Assembly (NCBI GenBank): GCA_021795795.1
Contig: JAJYPA010000178.1
Coordinates: forward strand, 1-14,061
Direction of reading: 5' to 3'
DNA from: Pseudomonadota bacterium
GTDB lineage: Bacteria > Pseudomonadota > Gammaproteobacteria > Halothiobacillales > Halothiobacillaceae
Length of the DNA stretch: 14,061 nucleotides
A model generated the notes under the pieces. The model was not told the origin of the DNA. It saw nothing but the letters and a program-made list of their open reading frames with translations, and made no database searches. Positions 5,665 through 12,816 of the stretch are shown piece by piece. Every line of letters starts with the position of its first letter. Position 1 is the first letter of the stretch. Made by a program: the position numbers and the translations under genes.

Positions 5665-5715
5665 TCCAAACCAGCATTTCCCGGCAAAACAGGGGATCTC
5701 CCATGCTGGTTTGGA
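5665..5715. repeat. perfect 13-bp inverted repeat, 25-nt loop, between slp and DUF3579 gene
   Basis: Arms TCCAAACCAGCAT (5665-5677) and ATGCTGGTTTGGA (5703-5715) are exact reverse complements. In the leftward transcript the hairpin forms 28 bases upstream of the DUF3579 start. No T-run follows on either side, so it is not a standard intrinsic terminator. It could be an mRNA stability or processing hairpin, an operator, or a small repeat insertion. Confidence 0.7.
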
Positions 5716-5781
5716 TCTCTTTGACGGATAACGGGGTCCGGCGAGGCGGGCGTGGCCATGGGTGCCGATTTCCCGATCCGC

Positions 5782-6318
5782 TCAATACCACCACCAACCC
5801 GGATAGTATCCCCACCAGCCCGGCCCCCAACCCCATCCGGCGCCCATATAAACCTGTTCCTGTACCTGCGGCCGTGGCGGTCGGACGGGCCAGAGGTAGA
5901 CCGTGCTTGCCGCGAGGGTCGGATAGGCGTAATTGAACTGCCCGATCTTGCGGTGCGCAATGCCTTCCACCCGTCCGATGAAAGTAATCTCGCGGCCGGA
6001 GCGATACAGCATGGGGTCATAGAAGCCGGGCGCGCAAGCCAGGAAACGACCGATATGCGCCTCCCCCCGCTCCGGCTTCGGCCGACCGTCACGGCGCAGG
6101 GGTTCTCCCAGCACCGTAAAGCAGGTCTCGTGCGCTTCGGGGCGGGTTTCAATCAGCTTACCTCCCCAGCGGACCTGCTTTCCCTGAGAGGTGCCAGATT
6201 GCGCGGCGCGAGGGGTGATGTCCGGAAACCGACCGCTCACCGGAGTGATGGTCGCACATCCCCCGAGCAGGGCGGCAGATATGGCTGTAGAGAATAAGCA
6301 GAGATAATTTCTGAACAT
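5782..6318 (-). CDS. slp: Slp-family outer-membrane lipoprotein with aromatic tail (178 aa)
   Basis: ATG at 6318 is preferred to an upstream start because AAGGAG lies at the right distance. The lipoprotein signal ends LLGGC (Cys21). The body matches Slp/YeaY: VRWGGKLIETRP, ETCFTVLGEPLRRDGRPKP, GRFLACAPGFYDPMLYRSGR, EITFIGRVEG, KIGQFNYAYPTLAASTVYLW. Slp proteins are starvation- and stationary-phase-induced outer-membrane lipoproteins in E. coli. After LWPV an unusual tail follows, Pro-rich and then almost only Gly, Trp and Tyr (MGAGWGWGPGWWGYY, ending PGWWWY), beyond the standard domain. It starts 52 bases after the phospholipase C stop, so it may be in the same operon. The family call is firm; the role of the tail is unknown. 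Confidence 0.9.
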   Translation of the reverse strand: MFRNYLCLFSTAISAALLGGCATITPVSGRFPDITPRAAQSGTSQGKQVRWGGKLIETRPEAHETCFTVLGEPLRRDGRPKPERGEAHIGRFLACAPGFYDPMLYRSGREITFIGRVEGIAHRKIGQFNYAYPTLAASTVYLWPVRPPRPQVQEQVYMGAGWGWGPGWWGYYPGWWWY

Positions 6319-6370
6319 GGCTACTCCTTTTCCGTATTCCCACGGGCGTATGCTATTTCTACGCAAGGGA

Positions 6371-8407
6371 TCAAGCCAGGACTGGGGCGACATTGGCCGG
6401 ATCGGTGAAGCTGTCCTCGCCGTTTTCTATATGTCCCGCCAGACGCCAATGGTGGGCGGGCGTGTCCACGCCGAGGTCATACCAGTGATGACTGCCCTGC
6501 AGGTCCCAGACCACGTCCTGAATTTGTCCGGCGGCGAGATCGAAGCTGCGTGCGGCTTGCTGGTAGGCCTTATCGCCGAGCGTTACCGGGAGCGTCTCGG
6601 CGCCGGTGTTGTAGAGGCGCACCCGGATATCCCCGTTGGTTTCACTGTGGGTGGAGACATGCAGATCCGATGCGCCATGGCCCTGTATTTTTCGCACAAA
6701 ACCATTCGGCCCGTATATGGTCATGGCCAGCGCTTGCCCTTCCGGCAAAGCGATATCATCGCTGAGTTGATCCCCGGCACCCACGGTGTAACGCCGAGGC
6801 AACTCAGCACTGGCGTCCCAGTAGGCATAGCAGCAGACACCGGTTTGAGAGCGGTTATTGAATGCCAGATGCATACCGTCAGCCTGTACCCGCATGCCCA
6901 CATCCAGGTCATAGGGGATGGGGCGCGCCGGACGAATGCCCGCTTCTTGCGGGATAATCCGATTTTCCTGCGTGGCAGGTACTTCTGGCGGCGGCAAGGT
7001 GGCTTCGCGATAGACCATGTCCCGATAACCGGTGGTCTTGGGCAGAGGCGCCATCTGGTTGTCGTGCCGGGAAAAGTCGAAGGCGGAGGTGAGATCTCCA
7101 CAAACCGCCCGCCGCCATGGCGAAATGTTGGGTTCGCTGACGCCGAAACGCTGTTCGATAAAGCGGATGACCGAGGTGTGGTCGAAGACTTCCGAGCAGA
7201 CATAACCGCCCTTGCTCCAAGGGGAGATCGCCATCATCGGGACACGGGGGCCGAGACCGTAAGGCAACTGATCCGCTGTATAGAGCATACCCTGATCCGG
7301 GTTGACCACGTTGTGGATTTCTCCTTCGGTGCTGACCGTGGATTTGCCGGGGCGCACCGGGGTCGGCGGCTGCGGTGGGGGAACATGATCGAACAAGCCA
7401 TCATTCTCGTCGTAGTCGAGGAGAAGCACCGTCTTGCCCCAGACTTCCGGGTTGGCGGTCAGCGCATCCAGCACCCGGGCGATGTACATGGCGCCATAGG
7501 CGGGTGGATTGGACGGATGCTCGGAGTCTTCGAAAACAGGCACGATCCACGAGACCTGCGGCAGCCGGTTGCGGATGACATCTTCCTTGAGCTGGATTAG
7601 GGTTCGCACCATCATGGCGCGCCGGTAGAGTTCGGAACCCTCAGGGGCGTCCGCAAAACTGCGAAAGTGGGCCAGCGCATTCAGCGTCCGGGGGATAAGG
7701 TCAATCTCGCGCAGGCGCTGCTGATACACCTGCCAAGAGATACCCGCGTTTTGCAAGCGCTCCGCGTAAGTCGTCCAGGTGAGAGGGTTCACCTTGGTGT
7801 CCCGACACGTTTTATCGTCGATAAGCGGTCCGCCGTTGTGCCCCTGCGGATCGATCGTCCCGGTCCAGAGCATGCAACGGTTGGGACAGGTCGGGCCGGC
7901 GAGAGAGCAGAAGTAATGGTCACAGATGGTGAAGGCGTCGGCCAGGGCGTAGTGGAACGGGATATCTTCGCGCTGGAAGTAGCCCATGGTCATGTCGGTC
8001 TTGTTCAGGGGCCATGCGTCGTAAAGGCCACCGGCGATGGCCCCGTGCTGGGAGGCCCAGCTATGGTCGAGATCCTGGAGCAGTTGGGCGGAAGTTTTTC
8101 GGGTGCTCAGATGAAAGGGCAGGATGTGATCTTCGGGATGCTCCATGCGCGGCTGTTGCCAGACGGTTTTGCCTCCCGGCAAAATCAACGGAAAACGATC
8201 GTTGTAACCCTTCACCCCGGACAGATGACCGAAGTAGTGATCAAAAGAGCGATTCTCCTGCATGAAGACGACGATGTGTTCGACATCCTGCAGGCTGCCG
8301 GTACGGCCGGTGGCTGGCAGTGTCGCGGCTTTGGCCAGCGTGCTGTTCAAAAAAGCCGACGCGGCGACACCGATGCCTAATGTTTTGAGAAAATCACGAC
8401 GTTCCAC
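6371..8407 (-). CDS. Tat-exported phospholipase C / acid phosphatase-type phosphoesterase (678 aa)
   Basis: Starts at GTG 8407, with AAGGAG nine bases upstream and no alternative ATG nearby. The N-terminus MERRDFLKTLGIGVAASAFL is a twin-arginine signal. The catalytic domain carries ENRSFDHYFG (residues 51-60), the GPTCPNR motif with the likely nucleophile Thr173, SEHPSNPP (295-302), DYDENDGLFDHV (331-342) and DHTSVIRFIEQRFG (409-422), the metal and nucleophile motifs of the PF04185 phosphoesterase family (PlcH/PlcN, AcpA). From about 500 to the end two small beta domains follow (TIYGPNGFVRKIQGHG; HHWRLAGHIENGEDSF), as in phosphocholine-specific phospholipases C. The length, about 680-700, is normal. 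It should hydrolyse phospholipids or other phosphate esters in the periplasm or outside. A Sel1-repeat gene ends only 33 bases upstream. The exact substrate is unknown. Confidence 0.92.
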   Translation of the reverse strand: MERRDFLKTLGIGVAASAFLNSTLAKAATLPATGRTGSLQDVEHIVVFMQENRSFDHYFGHLSGVKGYNDRFPLILPGGKTVWQQPRMEHPEDHILPFHLSTRKTSAQLLQDLDHSWASQHGAIAGGLYDAWPLNKTDMTMGYFQREDIPFHYALADAFTICDHYFCSLAGPTCPNRCMLWTGTIDPQGHNGGPLIDDKTCRDTKVNPLTWTTYAERLQNAGISWQVYQQRLREIDLIPRTLNALAHFRSFADAPEGSELYRRAMMVRTLIQLKEDVIRNRLPQVSWIVPVFEDSEHPSNPPAYGAMYIARVLDALTANPEVWGKTVLLLDYDENDGLFDHVPPPQPPTPVRPGKSTVSTEGEIHNVVNPDQGMLYTADQLPYGLGPRVPMMAISPWSKGGYVCSEVFDHTSVIRFIEQRFGVSEPNISPWRRAVCGDLTSAFDFSRHDNQMAPLPKTTGYRDMVYREATLPPPEVPATQENRIIPQEAGIRPARPIPYDLDVGMRVQADGMHLAFNNRSQTGVCCYAYWDASAELPRRYTVGAGDQLSDDIALPEGQALAMTIYGPNGFVRKIQGHGASDLHVSTHSETNGDIRVRLYNTGAETLPVTLGDKAYQQAARSFDLAAGQIQDVVWDLQGSHHWYDLGVDTPAHHWRLAGHIENGEDSFTDPANVAPVLA

Positions 8408-8440
8408 AGATGGTGTCTCCTTGCTTTGAGTTCAGGACGC

Positions 8441-9214
8441 CTACCCGAGTTTTTTCCGGGCGGACTCCAGGCGGTGGATGGCGACGGCTGCGGGGGCATA
8501 GTGCAACTTCAAGGCGCGATGCAACCATTGCAGCGCTTTAGCGCGATCTTTGGGAACCATCCGCCCGTAGGCGTAGCTCAGCCCCCTGCCATAGGCGGCT
8601 GCCCCGTTGGGCTCTGTGTTCAGGGTTCGGAGGATGCGCTGACTGCGCTGCAAGTAATATTGATACTTCTCGGCATTTTTAGGTACCACGCGACCTTTCT
8701 CATAGGTCTTGGCCAACCAGTAATCGCTGTTCACCAGTTGCGGTACCGCCATGCCCATGCGGAACCAGTAAGCGGCTTGTGCCGGATTACGAGTCACGCC
8801 ATCGCCGTTGAGATAGGCATTGGCCACCTGGCGTTGAGCGAAGCGATCCCCCTCTTTCGCCGACCACAAGTACCAGTGAAAAGCCCTTGTCTGACTTTTC
8901 GGTACACCGAGTCCCGTAGCGTAGAGATTACCTAAAGCAAAACCCGCCCAGGCGTCGTCGTATTGCTTTGCAGTCTGTTCCAACCGGGGTGCCGCCTGCC
9001 GGTAGGCCTTGGCATTGAGCAGACCGACAATACGGATGTTCGCAGCATGCACGGTTTTGGCGTGGGCCAGATACCGTCCCGCATCCGCACCCGCTGAACC
9101 AGGATGGGCTTTATTGCTGAACGCAATGGGTGTAGGGGACATTATCGTTGCGGCACCCGCATCCATCGGCAGGCACAGCCCGAGCAATACTCCAGTCAGC
9201 CATCTATTTTTCAT
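8441..9214 (-). CDS. exported Sel1/TPR-repeat protein (257 aa)
   Basis: ATG at 9214 follows AGGTGGAG closely; a longer frame to 9259 lacks such a site. Residues 1-22 are a signal peptide (LLGLCLPMDAGAA). From about residue 80 onward there are four Sel1-like repeats with the family pattern A-x-x-x-LG-x-x-Y-x-x-G-x-GV-x-x-[ND]-x-x-x-A-x-x-W-Y: ALGNLYATGLGVPKSQTRA, VANAYLNGDGVTRNPAQAA, LAKTYEKGRVVPKNAEK, and GLSYAYGRMVPKDRAKA. Sel1 proteins are scaffolds for protein contact. Its stop is 33 bases before the phospholipase C gene, so the two are probably co-expressed and it may act as chaperone or partner of the enzyme or of the TonB receptor. Partnership is inference from position. Confidence 0.85.
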   Translation of the reverse strand: MKNRWLTGVLLGLCLPMDAGAATIMSPTPIAFSNKAHPGSAGADAGRYLAHAKTVHAANIRIVGLLNAKAYRQAAPRLEQTAKQYDDAWAGFALGNLYATGLGVPKSQTRAFHWYLWSAKEGDRFAQRQVANAYLNGDGVTRNPAQAAYWFRMGMAVPQLVNSDYWLAKTYEKGRVVPKNAEKYQYYLQRSQRILRTLNTEPNGAAAYGRGLSYAYGRMVPKDRAKALQWLHRALKLHYAPAAVAIHRLESARKKLG

Positions 9215-9295
9215 ATTACTCCACCTCTTCAGCCGGATAGGCAGCGATGGGCGCAACATCGGTGATAGATTCGTTCAGTAGGAATCTCGTGGGAT

Positions 9296-11644
9296 TCAAC
9301 TGAAGCGCACCGTTACACTGCCAAAGATAGCTCTTGGTACCCCTTGCAAAATCGACAAGAAGGGGGGAAATTGCGTGGATGGTGGGTATGGCTGGTTGTA
9401 GTAGGCATCTGCAAAGTAATGACGATTCAGCAAATTGTTGACCTGCAAAGCTAGTTTCACGTCTTTGATTTGCATATGGTGCACCGGGATGGTGTCAAAC
9501 AGCCCCAAATCCATCACGAAGTAGGCGGGCGCTTGCGCTTCCGAAGTACCATTGGCGTAGGAGTAGTAAAGCTGCTGGGCGCTGACATATTTGCCATGGA
9601 GGTTAAGGCGGAAGTGACGATAGCGCCAATTCAGGCCCAAATTAAATTGATTCTTGGGAACCTTCGTGATTTGCACTCCGATCAGGCTATTGGAGCCGCT
9701 GTCCTCCGCGCCGTAGTTTGCCACGTTATAGGAATAATTCCCATAGACCGACCATCTGCCCATCACCATATGCCCCATATTCTGATGTAGGGCAAGCTCA
9801 ATCCCCTGATAGGTAGCCGTACCAATATTTTCCTCAATATAGGGACCGCCGGGTACGTGATAGGTCTGGAATTTGTTTTTGAAATCCTCCCTATAGGCAT
9901 CGAGTGCGCCGTGGAAACCCATGTGCGGGGCCGCATAACGAATACCGGCCTCATAGTCCGTCACATATTCCGGTTGAATCTGGGTCACGATATTGGTGGG
10001 ATAATTCAAGGCATTGTAGTAGATCCCAGGGGTGGGAAATTGAATATTGCGGCCCCAAGAGACATAAGCGTTGAGGTTCTTGATGGGTTCTACGTTGATA
10101 CCGACAGTAGGTGATGTGAAGGCGTCTCCTTGGGAAATCGCGCCGGTCGGCCCGTAAGAACTGGCCAGAGAAGTCGTGGAGGTAAATTGGTAAAGATACT
10201 TCAGGCCAGGGGTAATATTGACCCGGCCATGCCAGAAATGGACGTCGTCCTGGATATAAGCGGAACTCATCAAACGATAATACCGTTCATCGAATCGATC
10301 ATTATACCCAGGGATCTGCGGCATGTTGGCCGATCCATACTCGTACAGGCCATCATGCGCCACGTTGTAGTTGACATCGCCGCCAATGGTCACCCGGTTA
10401 TAGGGCAGGGAGAGTTTCAAATAAGGCGTAAAACCAAGGGTGGAAGTCCGCCAGAAGTAGTTCTCATAGGCCGTTCCCGCTTCCGCTGAACCAAAACTCT
10501 GCTGTGGGTTGTAGCCGAGTTTGTAGGAGCTATAGGTGCTATATTTATTCGGAAAATATACTTGCAGATATTTTCCGAATATTGGATTGGAAAGGGCCTG
10601 AGGATTGGCGTAGGAGGTGCGGTTGGATTGGTTGATTCGAGCATACACCTTTCCACCCAGCATGGCGTGCGATCCAATCAGACTTTTTACACCGAGGATG
10701 GCGGTCAGATCGGTATTGGTGTCGTAGGAATGCACCAGACTGGTGGGATATCCGTAGTTATAACCGAATTGTTGCAACAGCGGCAGCGGGATGGAACGCG
10801 GTGTATAACCCTCATTGCGGTTGACGATGACATAGGTATGGAATTTTGTCCTCCCTCCATTTATGGGGATTACGTTGGCCAAATAGAAATTGCTGTTCTG
10901 GTCTTCCGAACCGCGGTACCAGCCATGACTCGTGTTCCGTGCATAGGAGAGGAGGGTGCGTGTACCGAAGAGCGTGCCCGTGTTGACGGAGGCACCCCAA
11001 TTGAAGGTGTTGAAACTTCCATAGCCGGCGTTGACGCTGACACCGAAGTGTTTTTTGGGTTGACGCGGCTCAAAAGCTATTGTGCCTCCTAATGAGTTAT
11101 AGGAGTTTGTAGAGGGGTTGCCAATGCCGTTATGCGTGGTGACCGATTGAATATCGTTGAGGGTAATAGGGATAGCATTGCGACCAATGCCTTCGCCACC
11201 ACCGTTGGTGATGTCACCCGTCAATGGGTCATTCAAGGAAATGCCGCCGAAGGTTTCGGCAAAGCTGCCGTTTTGGAAGCCCCGGAACTCGATGCTGGTG
11301 CGCACGCCATTGGGTCCTGGGCTGACCACGTTGATGGATGGTGACCGGTTCAGGATGCTTTGTGCGTTGGTAAATGGCGACGCGTCCTTGATTTCTTTAT
11401 GAGAAATGGTGAAGGTCGAATAGGGGGCTTTCCTCAGCATGATCTCTTTGGCTTTTTTACTGACCTCGCCGACATTGATTTCTGGTTGCCTTGGTTTTTT
11501 CACCTTGGTTTTTACGTTACTTGTGGTGGATGCCGTTGCTCCAGTCACTCCGGTTTGGGCAAGGGCGTCATTGGCAGTAAGGCCCAAAACACCGGTTGCA
11601 ACAAGGGCGATAAAGAAAGGCTGCGGTTTAGGATGCGACATCAT
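9296..11644 (-). CDS. TonB-dependent outer-membrane receptor (782 aa)
   Basis: ATG at 11644 is favoured by GAGGAGGA just upstream and by an ATGA overlap with the preceding small gene; ATG 11641 is the next codon. Signal peptide about 1-30 (ANDALAQ). A possible TonB box EINVGEVSKK precedes the plug, which has NAQSILNRSPSINVVSPGPN, RGFQNGSFAETFGGISLND and NSLGGTIAFEP. The remainder is a 22-strand barrel by pattern, with alternating Tyr/Asn/Ser-rich strands, a LQVNNLLNRHYF element near the end and GSVTVRFS at the C-terminus. The ligand cannot be told from sequence. Its place between a Pho-box-like promoter and the phospholipase C suggests a phosphorylated compound or an enzyme cofactor metal. 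Base composition is lower in GC than its neighbours (one 60-base row at 10501 has 24 G/C). Confidence 0.92.
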   Translation of the reverse strand: MMSHPKPQPFFIALVATGVLGLTANDALAQTGVTGATASTTSNVKTKVKKPRQPEINVGEVSKKAKEIMLRKAPYSTFTISHKEIKDASPFTNAQSILNRSPSINVVSPGPNGVRTSIEFRGFQNGSFAETFGGISLNDPLTGDITNGGGEGIGRNAIPITLNDIQSVTTHNGIGNPSTNSYNSLGGTIAFEPRQPKKHFGVSVNAGYGSFNTFNWGASVNTGTLFGTRTLLSYARNTSHGWYRGSEDQNSNFYLANVIPINGGRTKFHTYVIVNRNEGYTPRSIPLPLLQQFGYNYGYPTSLVHSYDTNTDLTAILGVKSLIGSHAMLGGKVYARINQSNRTSYANPQALSNPIFGKYLQVYFPNKYSTYSSYKLGYNPQQSFGSAEAGTAYENYFWRTSTLGFTPYLKLSLPYNRVTIGGDVNYNVAHDGLYEYGSANMPQIPGYNDRFDERYYRLMSSAYIQDDVHFWHGRVNITPGLKYLYQFTSTTSLASSYGPTGAISQGDAFTSPTVGINVEPIKNLNAYVSWGRNIQFPTPGIYYNALNYPTNIVTQIQPEYVTDYEAGIRYAAPHMGFHGALDAYREDFKNKFQTYHVPGGPYIEENIGTATYQGIELALHQNMGHMVMGRWSVYGNYSYNVANYGAEDSGSNSLIGVQITKVPKNQFNLGLNWRYRHFRLNLHGKYVSAQQLYYSYANGTSEAQAPAYFVMDLGLFDTIPVHHMQIKDVKLALQVNNLLNRHYFADAYYNQPYPPSTQFPPFLSILQGVPRAIFGSVTVRFS
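10546..10581. repeat. perfect 14-bp inverted repeat with 8-nt loop inside the TonB receptor gene
   Basis: Arms TATTCGGAAAATAT (10546-10559) and ATATTTTCCGAATA (10568-10581) are exact reverse complements around ACTTGCAG. The site is in coding sequence for the receptor barrel (around IFGKYLQVYFPNKY). The structure is much more perfect than expected for coding DNA and is A/T-rich compared with the surroundings. No T-tract follows in the direction of transcription. Confidence 0.75.
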
Positions 11645-11826
11645 TTGTTCCTCCTCGTCGGCGGATGGTTGGGCGCGCTCAAGGCGATCTTGCAACGATG
11701 CAGATCGGTGACCAGAAAGATCGATCCGCTATAGGCAGACAATCGATCCAGCAATGCCTGGGTAATCAATGTGTTCCGCTCCAGCACCACCAGCGGGTGT
11801 GCTGAGCTTTGTATTACGGCGTTCAT
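11641..11826 (-). CDS. small protein of unknown function (61 aa), coupled to the TonB receptor
   Basis: ATG at 11826 with AGAGG seven bases upstream; the longer frame to 11907 would begin inside the predicted leader region. The product has a beta-alpha-beta look (HPLVVLERNTLITQALLDRL, then GSIFLVTDLHRCKIAL) and a short basic tail. The LVVLE opening and following helix resemble the first part of a CheY-like or P-loop fold, but no motif is complete. The TGA stop overlaps the ATG of the TonB receptor gene (ATGATG), implying translational coupling. It is the first gene after the Pho-box-like promoter. It may be a leader peptide controlling receptor translation or a small regulator; no family recognised. 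Confidence 0.6.
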   Translation of the reverse strand: MNAVIQSSAHPLVVLERNTLITQALLDRLSAYSGSIFLVTDLHRCKIALSAPNHPPTRRNK

Positions 11827-11905
11827 GCGGCTACCTCTTATATGTGCCGGGAAATACCCGACAGCATCAAAAGTGGGAGGTCTTTTGCCTCCTGGAATGG
11901 TGTCC

Positions 11906-11914
11906 ATGTTAGCA
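11906..11914 (-). promoter_or_regulatory. extended -10 promoter element
   Basis: Minus strand TGCTAACAT: a TG one base before TAACAT, with the T, A and final T of the -10 hexamer conserved. It begins 10 bases after the last Pho-box-like half-site (CTGTCAC), the distance known for PhoB-activated promoters where the activator replaces the -35 element. No good -35 hexamer is present. The leader between it and the ATG at 11826 can form two small hairpins: GGAGG with CCTCC (11892-11876) and CGGG with CCCG (11860-11848). Confidence 0.5.
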
Positions 11915-11921
11915 GCCCCAT

Positions 11922-11961
11922 GTGACAGCAGTGCGTCACTGGGGTGACGTTTTCATGACAC
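11922..11961 (-). promoter_or_regulatory. Pho-box-like array of 7-bp units at 11-bp spacing
   Basis: On the minus strand four 7-base units start every 11 bases: GTGTCAT, ACGTCAC, GTGACGC, CTGTCAC. The last matches the CTGTCAC unit of the E. coli Pho box exactly; the first has six of seven, the second five, and the third is poor but keeps the register. The first and second are separated by GAAA, like the A/T-rich spacer of Pho boxes. The array begins immediately after the stop codon of the OmpR-type regulator gene. PhoB binds such direct repeats as tandem dimers. The pattern is seen directly; binding by the neighbouring regulator or another PhoB is inference. Confidence 0.55.
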
Positions 11962-11962
11962 T

Positions 11963-12793
11963 TCACGCATTCTTTGGTGGTGAAAAGCGGTATCCAAAAG
12001 TATGCACCGTTTCCAGCCAGCCTTTGGCCCCGGCACTTTCTAGAATCTTGCGTAAACGATAAATCTTGACCACCAGGGTATTGGGAGCGAGATAGGTGCC
12101 ATGACCACCCCACAGGATGTCGGCGATCTGCTCGTTGGAAACGACTTCGTCCGGATGGGTGGCGAAATAGTGGAGCAGAGAGAAAAGCTGCCGCGGCAGA
12201 TGAATTTCCTGTCCCAATATCCAGACCCGCAGTGACACGGGATCAATGCAGATGGCTTCCATTTCGCCCGCCCGTGTCGGCGCATGTGTGTGCAGCTTTT
12301 TGAGGAGACCTCGCACCTGGGCGGTCAGCGGCTCAAGCCCCATGCTCGACGGGAGATAGGCTTGCGCACCCACCTCCAGCGCCGCCACGGCATCTGCACT
12401 TTCGTGGTATTCCGATCCGTTACCCACGACCAGGAAGGGCAGATCATCCCGCGATGTGGTTGTCGCATTGTGCATCTGCTGCAGCCATTCGCCTGTTGCC
12501 GCAGACCATCCGAGCAGGACCAACACCTCCGGATCCCAGTGTCGCATCCACTGTTCGGCTTCGGCGCGCTCGGTGACGGTATGCACCTGGGCACCGGCGC
12601 GCTCCAGAGCGACTTTGACGGAAATGGTTGGTCTGTCGTCGTCGTTAGTCCGCGCATTTACTAGCAGAAGAACTCGCGGGTGATAGGGCGAGGGAGAGCG
12701 GTTTGGCAACTTTTGTCCGCGCATCTGCGCCCACATCGCCGCCCGCAGCACATGCGCATGTACACCAATACTATCCAATAATATCCAGAACAT
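11963..12793 (-). CDS. OmpR/PhoB-type response regulator with degenerate receiver (276 aa)
   Basis: ATG 12793 has AGGAAG eight bases upstream; an alternative GTG at 12820 overlaps the symporter stop (GTGA). After an unusual 38-residue N-terminal extension a receiver-like domain runs about 39-166: beta strand RVLLLVNAR, later PEVLVLLGWSAATG, and GAQAYLPSSMGLEPLTAQV. Where a phospho-accepting Asp should follow the third strand there is Gly-Trp, and the conserved Lys near the end is replaced by Ser, so ordinary phosphorylation is unlikely. The C-terminal winged helix (178-271) is intact: IDPVSLRVWILGQEIHLP, LLHYFATHPDEVVSNEQIAD, NTLVVKIYRLRKIL and HTFGYRF. It would bind direct repeats such as those just downstream. 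It follows the phosphate symporter gene with no gap and likely shares its transcript. No histidine kinase gene is in the window. Confidence 0.88.
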   Translation of the reverse strand: MFWILLDSIGVHAHVLRAAMWAQMRGQKLPNRSPSPYHPRVLLLVNARTNDDDRPTISVKVALERAGAQVHTVTERAEAEQWMRHWDPEVLVLLGWSAATGEWLQQMHNATTTSRDDLPFLVVGNGSEYHESADAVAALEVGAQAYLPSSMGLEPLTAQVRGLLKKLHTHAPTRAGEMEAICIDPVSLRVWILGQEIHLPRQLFSLLHYFATHPDEVVSNEQIADILWGGHGTYLAPNTLVVKIYRLRKILESAGAKGWLETVHTFGYRFSPPKNA

Positions 12794-12816
12794 ATCAGAT
12801 GCTTCCTGTCGCCCGG

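Noticed and set aside
6317..7600. 427-codon plus-strand open frame
   Set aside because: It is fully antisense to the phospholipase C gene, whose motifs and Tat signal are unmistakable; long antisense frames are common in GC-rich genes.
9260..9295. GAATC/GATTC pairing between the TonB receptor stop and the Sel1 gene
   Set aside because: Five-base stem with no U-tract; not enough for a terminator or operator call.
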